DNA of 33,208 nt from an uncultured Oscillospiraceae bacterium (GCA_934513685.1 CAKSWY010000027.1:1-33208); one strand, 5' to 3'. Counted from the first letter of the stretch, positions 24,183 through 31,824 are shown. The notes: generated by a model not told the origin, from the letters alone. Numbers and translations: made by a program.

Positions 24183-24276
24183 TTTATGCAGTGCAAAAAG
24201 AGCGTTGTTCTGGTTTGGTGGTGAATTGGGGAGGTAGCGGATGGATGTAGTCTTGTAAAGAACTGCATTGCATAAA
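24183..24276. ncRNA. Candidate structured RNA or small inverted-repeat element
   Basis: A 94-base segment in an AT-richer gap has 13-bp arms, TTTATGCAGTGCA (24183-24195) and TGCATTGCATAAA (24264-24276), that pair throughout with one G-U. The interior is G-rich (TGGTTTGGTGGTG...GGGGAGG). A terminator-like hairpin follows 9 bases later. It could be a small RNA or a scar of a small mobile element. No convincing promoter is seen and no RNA family is recognised. Confidence 0.3.
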
Positions 24277-24284
24277 ACTCAAAA

Positions 24285-24318
24285 GGTGTGCAGCCGCAAA
24301 AAGCCGCACACCCTTTTT
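24285..24318 (+). terminator. Terminator-like hairpin in the gap after lysS
   Basis: Stem GGTGTGCAGC / GCCGCACACC (one mismatch), loop CGCAAAAA, then CTTTTTATTTTT on the plus strand; the minus side has TTTTGAG. It ends either the candidate RNA at 24183-24276 or the minus-strand fragment at 24420. Confidence 0.65.
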
Positions 24319-24419
24319 ATTTTTGCCTGTACTGTCGCAATAACAGCATCCAATATGTGAATTTGGGCACTTGTTCTGCTGATACAAAGCGCCTTCTCTT
24401 TTATATTGCAGAACACGCA

Positions 24420-24712
24420 TCACTTCATCAAAAAATCATACAGTCCCTTATAATCAGCGTCTTTTGGCATAATGTAGGCAAAGCACGAATTCAACCATTC
24501 CACATATTGAGCCTTACGCGCTTCATCCTTTTCATTGAACAAATCCTTCAACTTTCTAGCAAGCTTTTCATTATCGCTTTCATATTTAACGGAAGAGCAC
24601 GAGTCCCGATGATGTCTAAGTTTGGTTTTGATTTTGTGCTCAAGCTTTTCCGCCCTCGTCCTGCCACGGGCTGAAGACTTCTTAGAGCTTGCCGCATTAT
24701 TCTGCTTTGCAC
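24420..24712 (-). pseudogene. C-terminal fragment of an unknown gene, 5' end lost
   Basis: About 97 codons of plausible coding sequence: a basic Ser/Lys/Arg stretch (KKSSARGRTRAEKLEHKIK), then a helical domain (SDNEKLARKLKDLFNEKDEARKAQYVEWLNSC) ending YKGLYDFLMK. Base composition is clearly more AT-rich than the neighbours, suggesting transfer. The frame continues upstream past 24712 only as the antisense of a different coding sequence, so the true N-terminus is missing at a junction near 24700-24712. No start codon with a ribosome site is seen. Family not recognised. Confidence 0.5.
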
Positions 24713-25178
24713 AGTAAACGGCACCCTGACCCTGACCGAAGGCTCGGTTCTGGCGGCCTACGGCGGCGGGCGGAACGCCACCACCTCCAATGGCGGCAGC
24801 GCCGTGATTCTGAACGGCGGCTCCATCACCGGCCCCGGCAAGCTCATTGCCATTGGCGGCAGCGGCACCTTCGGCAACGGCGGCAGCGGCACCATTTCCG
24901 CCGCCAACGTCTTTGCCAAGGGCGGCTCCTCCTACTTCCCGAAGGCCGGCAGCACAGGAGGCCAGGCGATGGCCCAGGGCGTCACGCTGGCCGGTACCTC
25001 CAACCGCAGCCTGACGGACGGCGCCCTCCGCCACGGCGGTTCCCGCCTCTGCCCAGGCCGCGCCGGCCGCCGCCTCTCCCAAAACCGGGGATGCTTCCCA
25101 CGCAGAGGTCTGGAGCGTGCTGACGCTGCTGTGCGCCGCCGGGCTGTTCCTGGCCTGCGCAAGGCAAAGCGGAACTGA
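24711..25178 (+). pseudogene. Remnant of a sortase-anchored surface protein, frameshifted
   Basis: The sequence starts abruptly in the middle of a Gly/Ser/Thr-rich beta-solenoid-like repeat (TVNGTLTLTEGSVLAAYGGG, AVILNGGSITGPGKLIAIGG). Near 25018-25027 the frame must shift to continue as APSATAVPASAQAAPAAASPKTGDASH, with SPKTGD as a degenerate LPXTG sorting signal, then a hydrophobic VWSVLTLLCAAGLFLAC helix. A second shift near 25150 restores the first frame for the basic tail RKAKRN and TGA at 25178. The truncated 5' end plus two compensating shifts indicate a decayed gene. It would have been wall-anchored and exported. Confidence 0.6.
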
Positions 25179-25255
25179 CCCCATCCAGGCAGACCATCCC
25201 GTCTGCCTGGCCGCGCACGCCAACACGCTGCACCCGGCTTACCCCATAAAAAGCG

Positions 25256-25300
25256 CCGCCCCGGCGGCCTTCGGCAAAAACTGCCGGGCCGCCGGGGCGG
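25256..25300 (-). terminator. Strong bidirectional terminator
   Basis: A 14-bp perfect stem, CCGCCCCGGCGGCC / GGCCGCCGGGGCGG, with an inner CGGCA...TGCCG stem. T-runs lie on both sides (plus strand TTTTTC at 25305-25310; minus strand from the A-run at 25248-25252). Confidence 0.85.
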
Positions 25301-25320
25301 TGCCTTTTTCATTTTGCTGC

Positions 25321-25479
25321 TTACTGGTACAGTTCCTTCGTCTTGCAGTGCTTGCACAGCCGTGCCCGGTGCAGGCCCACCGCGCTGAACACAACCGCGG
25401 TGACGGACACCGTGACCCCGATGATGCCCAGGATCAGCCCGGTGAGACGGAATGCGGAACCACGCACTTTGTTTTTCAT
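25321..25479 (-). CDS. Small membrane protein with C-terminal CxxC (52 aa)
   Basis: A 52-codon frame, MKNKVRGSAFRLTGLILGII..., with one long hydrophobic helix (about 12-36) and a C-terminal basic tail carrying CKHCK and ending KTKELYQ. The short basic N-terminus suggests the tail faces outside or the helix is an uncleaved anchor. AAGGAGG lies 8 bases before the ATG. It has its own promoter (25579-25607) and a strong terminator, so it is a discrete gene. Family not recognised; the CxxC could bind metal or act as a redox pair. Confidence 0.7.
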   Translation of the reverse strand: MKNKVRGSAFRLTGLILGIIGVTVSVTAVVFSAVGLHRARLCKHCKTKELYQ

Positions 25480-25578
25480 TGCTGTTGCCTCCTTGGGGCG
25501 CTGCGCCCTCGGGCCGCCCCGTTTCTCCTTTTGGTTTAGGCGCTCTGCTTTTTTTCAAAACGCCCTCAGCTTGTTTTC

Positions 25579-25607
25579 AGTATACCACAGCCCGGGCGGC
25601 TTTTCCA
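25579..25607 (-). promoter_or_regulatory. Promoter of the 52-aa membrane protein gene
   Basis: On the minus strand, TGGAAA (25602-25607), a 17-base spacer and TATACT (25579-25584). The 15 bases GCTGTGGTATACTGA around the -10 are identical to those at the GtrA-gene promoter (26153-26167). Confidence 0.55.
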
Positions 25608-25630
25608 CCACAGCGGCAGGTTTTGCCCCC

Positions 25631-26080
25631 TCACTTTTTCTTGAAGATGAGCAGCTTGCTGAACACATAATTCAGCACCACCACGATCACGTTGGAAAAT
25701 ACTTTTACGCCAACGCCCCACAGCCCCAGATACGCCGCGCTCACCAGCGCGGGGCCAACCAGGTTGCCGCCCACAAACATGATCGCAGCGTCCACCACCA
25801 GCGTGCCCAGGCGGCAGGCCACAAAGCTGCCGAACTCCCGCAGGGCGGCGCTGCCGTGGGCCTTGCTCCGGAACACCCAGATGCGGTTGGTAAAGTAGGC
25901 AAACAGAATGCAGATCACATTGTCCGCCACGTTGCCCCAGCTGTTGGCCGCCTCGTAGCCGAACAGAGTTTTAAACAATACATACAATACAATGTTTAAA
26001 AGGGTGGCCAGCCCGCCAAAAAACAGGTAGGCAATGGGCTCCCGATACTTCTTTACCAGTTCCGTCAGTTTGTTCTGCAT
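25631..26080 (-). CDS. GtrA-family membrane protein
   Basis: 149 residues with four membrane helices typical of GtrA/DPMS-like proteins: REPIAYLFFGGLATLLNIVLYVLF, NVICILFAYFTNRIWVF (the conserved NRxWVF motif), FVACRLGTLVVDAAIMFV and VFSNVIVVVLNYVFSKLLIF. The family is thought to flip lipid-linked sugars or help cell-wall polysaccharide glycosylation. ATG at 26080 is preferred because GAGGA lies 9 bases upstream; the ATG at 26089 abuts that site. Monocistronic, with no glycosyltransferase next to it. Confidence 0.88.
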   Translation of the reverse strand: MQNKLTELVKKYREPIAYLFFGGLATLLNIVLYVLFKTLFGYEAANSWGNVADNVICILFAYFTNRIWVFRSKAHGSAALREFGSFVACRLGTLVVDAAIMFVGGNLVGPALVSAAYLGLWGVGVKVFSNVIVVVLNYVFSKLLIFKKK

Positions 26081-26155
26081 CTCCGTCATTCCTCGCGCTC
26101 GCGTTTTTACGGGCCGCCCCGCCTTGTGGGGGCGCTGCCGCATCGGTTTTTTGTC

Positions 26156-26184
26156 AGTATACCACAGCTGCTTTTTCTGTGCCA
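26156..26184 (-). promoter_or_regulatory. Promoter of the GtrA-family gene
   Basis: On the minus strand, TGGCAC (26179-26184), a 17-base spacer and TATACT (26156-26161), in the same local context as the promoter at 25579-25607. Confidence 0.5.
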
Positions 26185-26215
26185 GAGGGGGCTGTTCCAC
26201 CCGGCCGGGGCACAA

Positions 26216-26252
26216 AAAGGGCGCGGCCGCCTTTTCAAGCGCCGCGCCCTTT
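26216..26252 (-). terminator. Terminator of glsA
   Basis: A 12-bp stem, AAAGGGCGCGGC / GCCGCGCCCTTT, followed on the minus strand by TTTTTGTG. Confidence 0.88.
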
Positions 26253-26274
26253 GGCATTTACGCACAAACCGTTC

Positions 26275-27222
26275 TCACTCCGCCGCTTGGCCGCTGAAAT
26301 AGTGCAGCCCCAGGTTCTGCGAGAGGAATTCCAGCGCATACCAGCCGCCCACACTGTTGCCCCGCTTGTCCAGCCCGGGGGCAAAGGTGGCCAGCCCCAT
26401 CCGGCTCTCGGCCGAGGCCAGAATGCCGCCGCCCACGCCGCTTTTGGCGGGCAGGCCCACCTTGACGGCAAACTCGCCCGAGGCGTCGTACATACCGCAG
26501 GTCATCATCAGGGTTTTCACAATGCGGCAGATCCAGGGGTCCACCAGCTGCTTGCCGGTGGCAGGGTCCTTGCCGTTGCAGGCCAGCACCAGCCCGTAGT
26601 GGGCCAAATCCCGCACGTTCACGTTGATGGAGCACATCTTAAAATACAGCTCCACCACGTCCTCGGCGTCCCATTCCAGCAGGTTTTCGCTCTGCATAAA
26701 ATAGGCCATGGCCCGGTTGCGGCCCCCGGCCTGATACTCCGAGGTGAACACCTCCTTGTTCAGGCGAATGGTCTCCCGCCCGCACAGCGTCCGCGCCAGG
26801 GTGAGAAACGCCCCGAAGGGGTCGGCACAGCCCTTGATGCAGCAGCTGGTGGTGGCAATGGCCCCGGCGTTGATCATGGGGTTCATGGGGTGGGTGGTCA
26901 GGGTCTCCAGCCGGATCATGGAGTTGAAGGCGTCGCCGCTGGGCTCCATGCCCACCTTGCTGAACACCCGGTCGTATCCGGCGGTCTGCAAAGCCAGAAT
27001 CAGGGTGATGGTTTTGGAAATGCTCTGGATGGAAAACTCGGTCTGGCAGTCGCCCTGGCAATACTCCTCCCCGTCCGGGGTGCGGATGCAGATGCCCAGT
27101 TTGGTGGCGTCTCCCTTGGCCAGTTCCGGAATGTAGGTGGCCACCTTGCCCTGGTCCATGTGGGGGCGGGCGTAGCGCTCTGCGTCCTGCAGGGCAATTT
27201 CAATGTGCTTGTCCCGTGACAT
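26275..27222 (-). CDS. glsA: Glutaminase A (serine-dependent beta-lactamase fold)
   Basis: 315 residues, the usual length for GlsA. It hydrolyses L-glutamine to glutamate and ammonia. The catalytic Ser-x-x-Lys is at 67-70 in FSIQSISK. Other family blocks are NPMINAGAIATTS, the RLNKEVFTSEY helix, MYDASGEFAVKVGLPAKSGVGGGI and the SRMGLATFAPGLDKRGNS end. ATG at 27222 follows AAGGAAG; the TTG at 27240 is less likely. It has its own consensus promoter (27326-27355), separated by a terminator from the hydrolase operon upstream, yet it continues the nitrogen-release theme of that cluster. Confidence 0.95.
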   Translation of the reverse strand: MSRDKHIEIALQDAERYARPHMDQGKVATYIPELAKGDATKLGICIRTPDGEEYCQGDCQTEFSIQSISKTITLILALQTAGYDRVFSKVGMEPSGDAFNSMIRLETLTTHPMNPMINAGAIATTSCCIKGCADPFGAFLTLARTLCGRETIRLNKEVFTSEYQAGGRNRAMAYFMQSENLLEWDAEDVVELYFKMCSINVNVRDLAHYGLVLACNGKDPATGKQLVDPWICRIVKTLMMTCGMYDASGEFAVKVGLPAKSGVGGGILASAESRMGLATFAPGLDKRGNSVGGWYALEFLSQNLGLHYFSGQAAE

Positions 27223-27325
27223 ATCGTCCACTTCCTTCAATTCTGCGTTCTGGCGGCCCGGCGCAAAATGCGCGCTTTTTCACCGCCGCTCCTTTTCCTG
27301 TTCGCTCTGTAAGCGTTACGAGATA

Positions 27326-27355
27326 ATTGTAATCCGGCCCGGCGTGCCTTGTCAA
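27326..27355 (-). promoter_or_regulatory. Promoter of glsA
   Basis: On the minus strand, perfect TTGACA (27350-27355), an 18-base spacer and TACAAT (27326-27331). Confidence 0.75.
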
Positions 27356-27377
27356 AGGCCCACTGTAAAGCGCAAAA

Positions 27378-27408
27378 GGGGCCGCTGGGTGGTGTTCCCG
27401 GCGGCCCC
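27378..27408 (-). terminator. Terminator of the hydrolase operon
   Basis: On the minus strand, GGGGCCGCCGGG / CCCAGCGGCCCC with a short loop, then TTTTGCG. It lies directly after the ATC-hydrolase-family gene. Confidence 0.85.
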
Positions 27409-27425
27409 GCGCTGCACGAAGTTTT

Positions 27426-27932
27426 TTACTTTTCGTCCTGCATCTCAAACAGGAAGTGGCACTGGCCGTCCTTGAAGAAATGCTTGTCGTGAATGCACTT
27501 CAGATTCTCGTTGTAGCCGCAGGCAATGGCCGGGTCGATGACCTGGCAGTAGTGAATGCCGTACTTCTCGTCGCCGTCGTCGGTCCAGGTTTTGGCAAAC
27601 ACGCACTTGGTGAACACCTGCTCCACCGAGTGGGACTTCACATCGTCCTTGCTGTAAAAATAGTCCGTGCGGCCCATGTCGTAGCAGGACAGATAGTGTT
27701 CCGCGTCGTTGGCATGGCCCATCACCTTGGCGCGGCGGGCAATGTCCCGGCCGCGGCGCTCGCCAAAGCGCTGCACACCCCGGCGCACAGCCTGAATGCC
27801 CGCCTCGCCGAAGTCAGCCTCCACCTCACGGGCAATGTCCGCAAACATGCGGGCAAACAGAACGTACATGTTCACCGGCTCCAATTCCAGGCTGGGGTCG
27901 GAGCTGACGGCTTTCTTCTCAGCTTCGCTCAT
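27426..27932 (-). CDS. ATC-hydrolase-family protein
   Basis: 168 residues resembling the L-2-amino-thiazoline-4-carboxylate hydrolase family (Pfam-type ATC_hydrolase). It has an N-terminal helical region with FARMFADIAREVEADFGEAGIQAVRRGVQRFGERRGRDIARRA, a His/Asp-rich middle, a TKCVFAKTW strand, and the GIHYCQVIDPAIACGYN...C block with two cysteines characteristic of the family. The named activity opens the aminothiazoline ring to N-carbamoyl-L-cysteine. Its gene starts 1 base after the stop of an N-carbamoyl-amino-acid hydrolase, which would do the next step. AAAGGAG lies about 11 bases upstream. The true substrate here may be another cyclic amidine. Family moderately sure, substrate unsure. 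Confidence 0.7.
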   Translation of the reverse strand: MSEAEKKAVSSDPSLELEPVNMYVLFARMFADIAREVEADFGEAGIQAVRRGVQRFGERRGRDIARRAKVMGHANDAEHYLSCYDMGRTDYFYSKDDVKSHSVEQVFTKCVFAKTWTDDGDEKYGIHYCQVIDPAIACGYNENLKCIHDKHFFKDGQCHFLFEMQDEK

Positions 27933-27933
27933 T

Positions 27934-29130
27934 TTAAAATTTCTCCTTTACCAAGCGGGTCATCACCCGCACGGCCTGTTCCAGATACTTCTCCTCGGTG
28001 AATTCCCGCCGGGAATGGCTCTGGCCGTCCCGGCTGGGGGCAAACATCATCACCGCGGGTACATGCCGGGCAAAAATCTGGGCGTCATGCCCGGCGCCGC
28101 TGTCCATCCGGTACACCGGCTGGCCCTCTGCCGCAAGGCAGGCCTCCAGGCGGCGGCACAGGGTGGGGTCCATGGTCACCGGGTCGGCTTCGGTGCTGGG
28201 CTGGTGGTCGCATTTCAGCCCGGCTGCCGCCGCGGTCTCTTCGATCAGCTGCTCCACGTCCCGCCGCAGGGCTGCCATAACGGCCTTGTCGGTGTGGCGC
28301 AGATCCACGCTGAAGCGCACGCTGCCCGGAATCACATTGGGGGCGTTGGGGTCTACTTCCACATTGCCGATGGTCGCCACCGCCTTGGGGTAGCGTTTGG
28401 CCAGCCCGGGCAGGGCTGCCGCAATGGCGCCGAACACCGGCATGGGGTCCTTGCGCAGGTCCATGGGGGTGGTTCCGGCGTGGTTCTGTTCGCCGTAAAT
28501 GCACCAGAACCCGTGGCAGATGCCCACAATGTGCTCCACCACCGCCAGGCCCCGGCCCTCATGGTCCAGCACCGGCCCCTGCTCCACGTGGAATTCCAGA
28601 TAGCCCCTGCAGGCTTTGGGCAGGGCGATGTGCTCCGCCCGTTCCGGGCCGGTCAGCTGGCGCAGGCTCTCGCCGGTGGTGCGGTGGCGCACCCGGTCCA
28701 GCGCGGCCTCGTCGATCTCGCCGCACACCCCCCGGCTGGAGAGAAAGCCCTCGGTGAGGGCCACCCCCTCTTCGTCGTTCAGGCCCAGAATCATCAGGGT
28801 GTAGGCGGGAACCACGCCTTCTTCGCGCAGCGCCTGCGCCACCCGGATTCCGGCAATCACGCCGCTGCACCCATCATACCGGCCCCCGTTGGGCACACTG
28901 TCGTAGTGGGAACCGATCAGCAGGGTCTCCTCGCTTTTGCCCGGCAGCACACCGGCCACCGTGCCGTAGGCGTCCACCCGGGCCGTCAGCCCGGCGGCCT
29001 CCATCTGCCGCTTCAGCCACTGGGCAGCGTCCTGCTGCTGGGGCGTAAAGGGCAGGCGGGTCACGCCCTGGGTTTCCGGGTCCGTGCTGCTAAACGCGGC
29101 AAGGGCATTCAGCTGCTCGGTGAAAGTCAT
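27934..29130 (-). CDS. M20-family N-carbamoyl-L-amino-acid / allantoate amidohydrolase
   Basis: 398 residues of the HyuC/AllC/ureidopropionase group of M20 metallohydrolases. Metal ligands are visible: GSHYDSVPNGGRYDG (His75, Asp86), NDEEG (Glu120, Glu121), EFHVEQGPVL (His181) and a late SHSRREFT (His). The lid/dimerisation domain has GEQNHAGTTPMDLRKDP. It removes the carbamoyl (ureido) group as CO2 and NH3 from substrates such as N-carbamoyl amino acids or allantoate. It sits directly between the ureohydrolase gene (0-base gap) and the ATC-hydrolase gene (1 base), so the three are one translational unit. GGAGG lies 8 bases before the ATG. Confidence 0.88.
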   Translation of the reverse strand: MTFTEQLNALAAFSSTDPETQGVTRLPFTPQQQDAAQWLKRQMEAAGLTARVDAYGTVAGVLPGKSEETLLIGSHYDSVPNGGRYDGCSGVIAGIRVAQALREEGVVPAYTLMILGLNDEEGVALTEGFLSSRGVCGEIDEAALDRVRHRTTGESLRQLTGPERAEHIALPKACRGYLEFHVEQGPVLDHEGRGLAVVEHIVGICHGFWCIYGEQNHAGTTPMDLRKDPMPVFGAIAAALPGLAKRYPKAVATIGNVEVDPNAPNVIPGSVRFSVDLRHTDKAVMAALRRDVEQLIEETAAAAGLKCDHQPSTEADPVTMDPTLCRRLEACLAAEGQPVYRMDSGAGHDAQIFARHVPAVMMFAPSRDGQSHSRREFTEEKYLEQAVRVMTRLVKEKF

Positions 29131-30117
29131 TTATTTTCCTCCGTTCTTGCGGCGCTCGGCCACGCCGTTCAGGAAGTACAGGGCCAGCCAGCAGCCCACA
29201 TGAGAGGCCGGCTGCAGGCTGTAGGCATCGGGGTAGATCTCCACGAAGTCCAGCGCGCGGGCACCGGCCAGGCCGGCCTCGTGCACCATCATCAGCAGCT
29301 CAAAGGAGGTCAGGCCGCCCATGTCCTGAGGGCCCTGGGGCATAAAGGCCGCATCCAGCGAGTCGGCACAAATGGTCACGTACACCACTTCCGTGTCCTT
29401 GGAAGCCAGCTCGATGGCCTTCTTGATGGAAGCCTCCCAGCCGTTCTTCTTGATCTCACGGCAGAGGATCACGTTTGCGCCGTACTTCTTGGCGTTGTTG
29501 AACTCCTCCTGATGGTTGCGGGGCCCGCGAATGCCGATGTGCACGATCTTGGTGGGGTCCATGTTGGGGTCGTTGTACAGCTGATAGAAGGGGGAGCAGC
29601 GGGAGTACGGATCGTCGCCGAAGTTGCTGTAGTTGTCCAGATGGGCATCGAAGTGCAGCACGCCCACCTTGCCGGGGTGGCGCTTGGCCAGCTCGCTGAT
29701 GGTGGGGTAGGCAATGCCGTGGTCGCCGCCCAGAATGATGGGCACCGCGCCTGCATCGTAGATCTCGCCCACCTTCTTGCGGATCTCGCCGAAGGTGAAT
29801 TCATAGTTGCCGTTCTGCACCGGAATGTCGCCGTAGTCGCCCGCCTTCAGCTGGGAGAAGCAGTCCAGGTCAAAGTCGGGCAGATAGCCGGTGTACCGGA
29901 TGGACGCCGAGCGGATGGACTTGGGGCCATCGGTGCAGGAAGAATATCCGCCGATGGTGCAGCCGCCCTCCCAGGGCACACCCATCACGGCCACATCCAT
30001 CTGGGCCAGATCCTGCTTGTTTTCCAGCACAGGCAGGTTCAAAAAGGTGGGCACACCGCTGTAAATGTTGGTGGGCAGGAAATTCGGATCGTAAATGGTA
30101 GGCTTGCTGTCTTTCAT
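29131..30117 (-). CDS. Arginase/agmatinase-family ureohydrolase with altered metal site
   Basis: 328 residues, arginase fold. The metal-binding blocks are GGDHGIAYP (His133) and FDAHLDNY (Asp157, His159, Asp161). The third block, normally SxDxDxxDPAFAP, reads TICADSLDAAFMP (248-260), so the first, bridging Asp is Cys250 while Asp252 is kept. The family hydrolyses guanidino groups to urea and an amine (agmatine, arginine, guanidinobutyrate and others). The Cys substitution implies a different metal, substrate or chemistry. It lacks the short N-terminal form of agmatinase and has a distinctive MGVPWEGGCTIGGYSSCTDGP loop. The gene has AAAGGAG before its ATG and abuts the M20 hydrolase. Confidence 0.85.
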   Translation of the reverse strand: MKDSKPTIYDPNFLPTNIYSGVPTFLNLPVLENKQDLAQMDVAVMGVPWEGGCTIGGYSSCTDGPKSIRSASIRYTGYLPDFDLDCFSQLKAGDYGDIPVQNGNYEFTFGEIRKKVGEIYDAGAVPIILGGDHGIAYPTISELAKRHPGKVGVLHFDAHLDNYSNFGDDPYSRCSPFYQLYNDPNMDPTKIVHIGIRGPRNHQEEFNNAKKYGANVILCREIKKNGWEASIKKAIELASKDTEVVYVTICADSLDAAFMPQGPQDMGGLTSFELLMMVHEAGLAGARALDFVEIYPDAYSLQPASHVGCWLALYFLNGVAERRKNGGK

Positions 30118-30157
30118 GATGCTGCACTCCTTTGATGTTCAGGATGGCCCGCGGTAT

Positions 30158-30189
30158 GCCCGCCCTGCCAGAAACCTGGCGGGGCGGGC
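30158..30189 (-). repeat. Strong hairpin in the leader of the ureohydrolase gene
   Basis: Arms GCCCGCCCTGCCAG and CTGGCGGGGCGGGC pair almost fully around a GAAAC-type loop, with no T-run after it on the minus strand. It is probably an RNA processing or stability element between the transporter and hydrolase cistrons, not a terminator. The remainder of 30190-30343 shows no gene. Confidence 0.55.
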
Positions 30190-30343
30190 CGGCTGTTCTT
30201 CGGTGCCTATGCCGTGCGGGCGATGAGATTCCTATGGTTCGCTTGTGTTGTTTCTTGTGTCAGGAATTGAGAGAAAAGCGGGTGGGGAAAAGTCGCTTTG
30301 CTTGCGGCCCGTCCGGCGCTCTTCGGAACAGTTTGTTTGCGGA

Positions 30344-31579
30344 TCAGAACAGCGATGCCACGCTGCTGATGCCGATGACCAGAGAGATCACGAACACAGC
30401 CGTGCCCAGAATCACCTGGTAGGGCTTGTTCTTGTGCTTGCCCATCACGCTGGAGCGGCTGGCCAGGTACAGCAGCACGAACACGCTGACCGGCAGGAAC
30501 ACGCCGTTGACTGCCTGGGCCGCCATGATGATGGTGAGGGGGTTGAAGCCGGTGGCCGTACCCACGATGCCGCACAGCACGATGGCAACGTTGGTGAAGA
30601 AATAGCGCTTGTCGCTGCGATCCAGCTTCCAGCCGAACAGACCGGCCAGCACGTAGGAAACGCCCAGCGGGGTGATGACGGCGCTGGAGATGCCGGCGCA
30701 GATCAGGCCGATGGCCAGGAAGGGAACGGACAGGTTGCCCAGCAGGGGCTCCAGCTGTGCGGCCATGTCGATGGCGGAGTTGACTTCCATGCCGCGCATC
30801 ACGGTGCCGGCGGTGATCATGACCGCGCCGGTGATGAAGCCGCCGATGATCATGGAGCAGCGCACGTCAAACTCGGCCAGGGGGATCTGCTCGGGGTCCT
30901 TCCAGGTCTGGCGCGAGCTGGTGGCGTGGATGAACAGGTTGTAGGGAACCACGGTGGTGCCGATGAGGGCCACGCAGGTCATGATGGCGCCGCCGGGAAC
31001 GGTGGGGATCACACCCTGCAGCACTTCGCCCCAGTTGGGCTTTACTACGAACATGGTCACGCAGAACACCACGGCCATCACGCTGACGCAGACGGTCAGC
31101 AGCTTTTCCAGCCACTTAATGGCGTTCTGATGGGCGTTCAGGAACAGGATGCACACGCCCCAGATGGGTGCGATGATACGGGAAGGCACGCCGGTGAGGG
31201 CCGAAATGCCGATGGCCGTACCGGTCAAATCGCCGCTCATGTAGGCCACGCCGCCCAGAATGATGGCGGCGGACACCAGCGCCACCATAAAGTTGCGCAG
31301 GGCCGGGCGGTCTTTGAATTCGGTCACCAGGTTTTCGGCCAGGCCGTTCTGGGTAACAATGCCCAGGCGGGCCGCCATGCCCTGCATGATGATCACGGCG
31401 ATCACCGAGAATACCACGCACCACAGCAGCTGGTAGCCGTAAGCCGCACCGGCGCGGGTGGAGCTGGTAACGGTGCCGGGGCCGATGAACGAGCCAACCA
31501 CCAGCAGGCCCGGGCCCATGGCCTTGATTTTGTCCTTTAACGTATACTTCTTGGTGGGGGTGTTGGTTTTTTCTGCCAT
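30344..31579 (-). CDS. Nramp-fold transporter lacking the metal-binding residues
   Basis: 411 residues with eleven membrane helices in the Nramp (SLC11, LeuT-fold) order. The TM1 motif, DPGN in metal carriers, is GPGT (33-36, SFIGPGTVTSSTRAGAAYGY). The TM6 motif MPHN is VPYN (211-214, GTTVVPYNLFIHATSS). Asp, Asn and Met ligands are therefore all gone, so it should not carry Mn2+ or Fe2+. B. subtilis YcsG, an Nramp-like protein next to 5-oxoproline genes and the IclR regulator KipR, is a useful precedent (from memory). Here the partners are three amidohydrolases and an IclR gene, so an organic nitrogen substrate is likely. Its promoter at 31855-31884 is overlapped by palindromic sites. Confidence 0.85.
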   Translation of the reverse strand: MAEKTNTPTKKYTLKDKIKAMGPGLLVVGSFIGPGTVTSSTRAGAAYGYQLLWCVVFSVIAVIIMQGMAARLGIVTQNGLAENLVTEFKDRPALRNFMVALVSAAIILGGVAYMSGDLTGTAIGISALTGVPSRIIAPIWGVCILFLNAHQNAIKWLEKLLTVCVSVMAVVFCVTMFVVKPNWGEVLQGVIPTVPGGAIMTCVALIGTTVVPYNLFIHATSSRQTWKDPEQIPLAEFDVRCSMIIGGFITGAVMITAGTVMRGMEVNSAIDMAAQLEPLLGNLSVPFLAIGLICAGISSAVITPLGVSYVLAGLFGWKLDRSDKRYFFTNVAIVLCGIVGTATGFNPLTIIMAAQAVNGVFLPVSVFVLLYLASRSSVMGKHKNKPYQVILGTAVFVISLVIGISSVASLF

Positions 31580-31824
31580 AACAATTCCTCTCTCGTTTGC
31601 GGGTCGTCCTTCGCATGCCCATTATTGTACTAGGTAAACGGGTAATGTGGTAGTACAAAAAAGCAAGAGTTGGTTATCGTCGCGAGCGATAGCATCTGCT
31701 TAAATCATGGGTATTCTGGACGCGAAAGCGGAGCGCAGGTCAACGGGCAGCGTTTGCGCCGTTCTCTTTGCCAGTTCCGCGTTCGTCCCTGGTTTTGATC
31801 CCCTCTCCATTTGAGTGGCGTTCG

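Noticed and set aside
24713..25226. Upstream extension of the minus-strand frame at 24420
   Set aside because: Beyond about 24712 it is the complement of the surface-protein repeat sequence; composition and content change abruptly there, so the continuity is fortuitous.
31610..31640. TACAAT near 31625-31632 as the transporter promoter
   Set aside because: No acceptable -35 at 16-18 bases; the TTGACA-18-TAATAA at 31855-31884 is much better.
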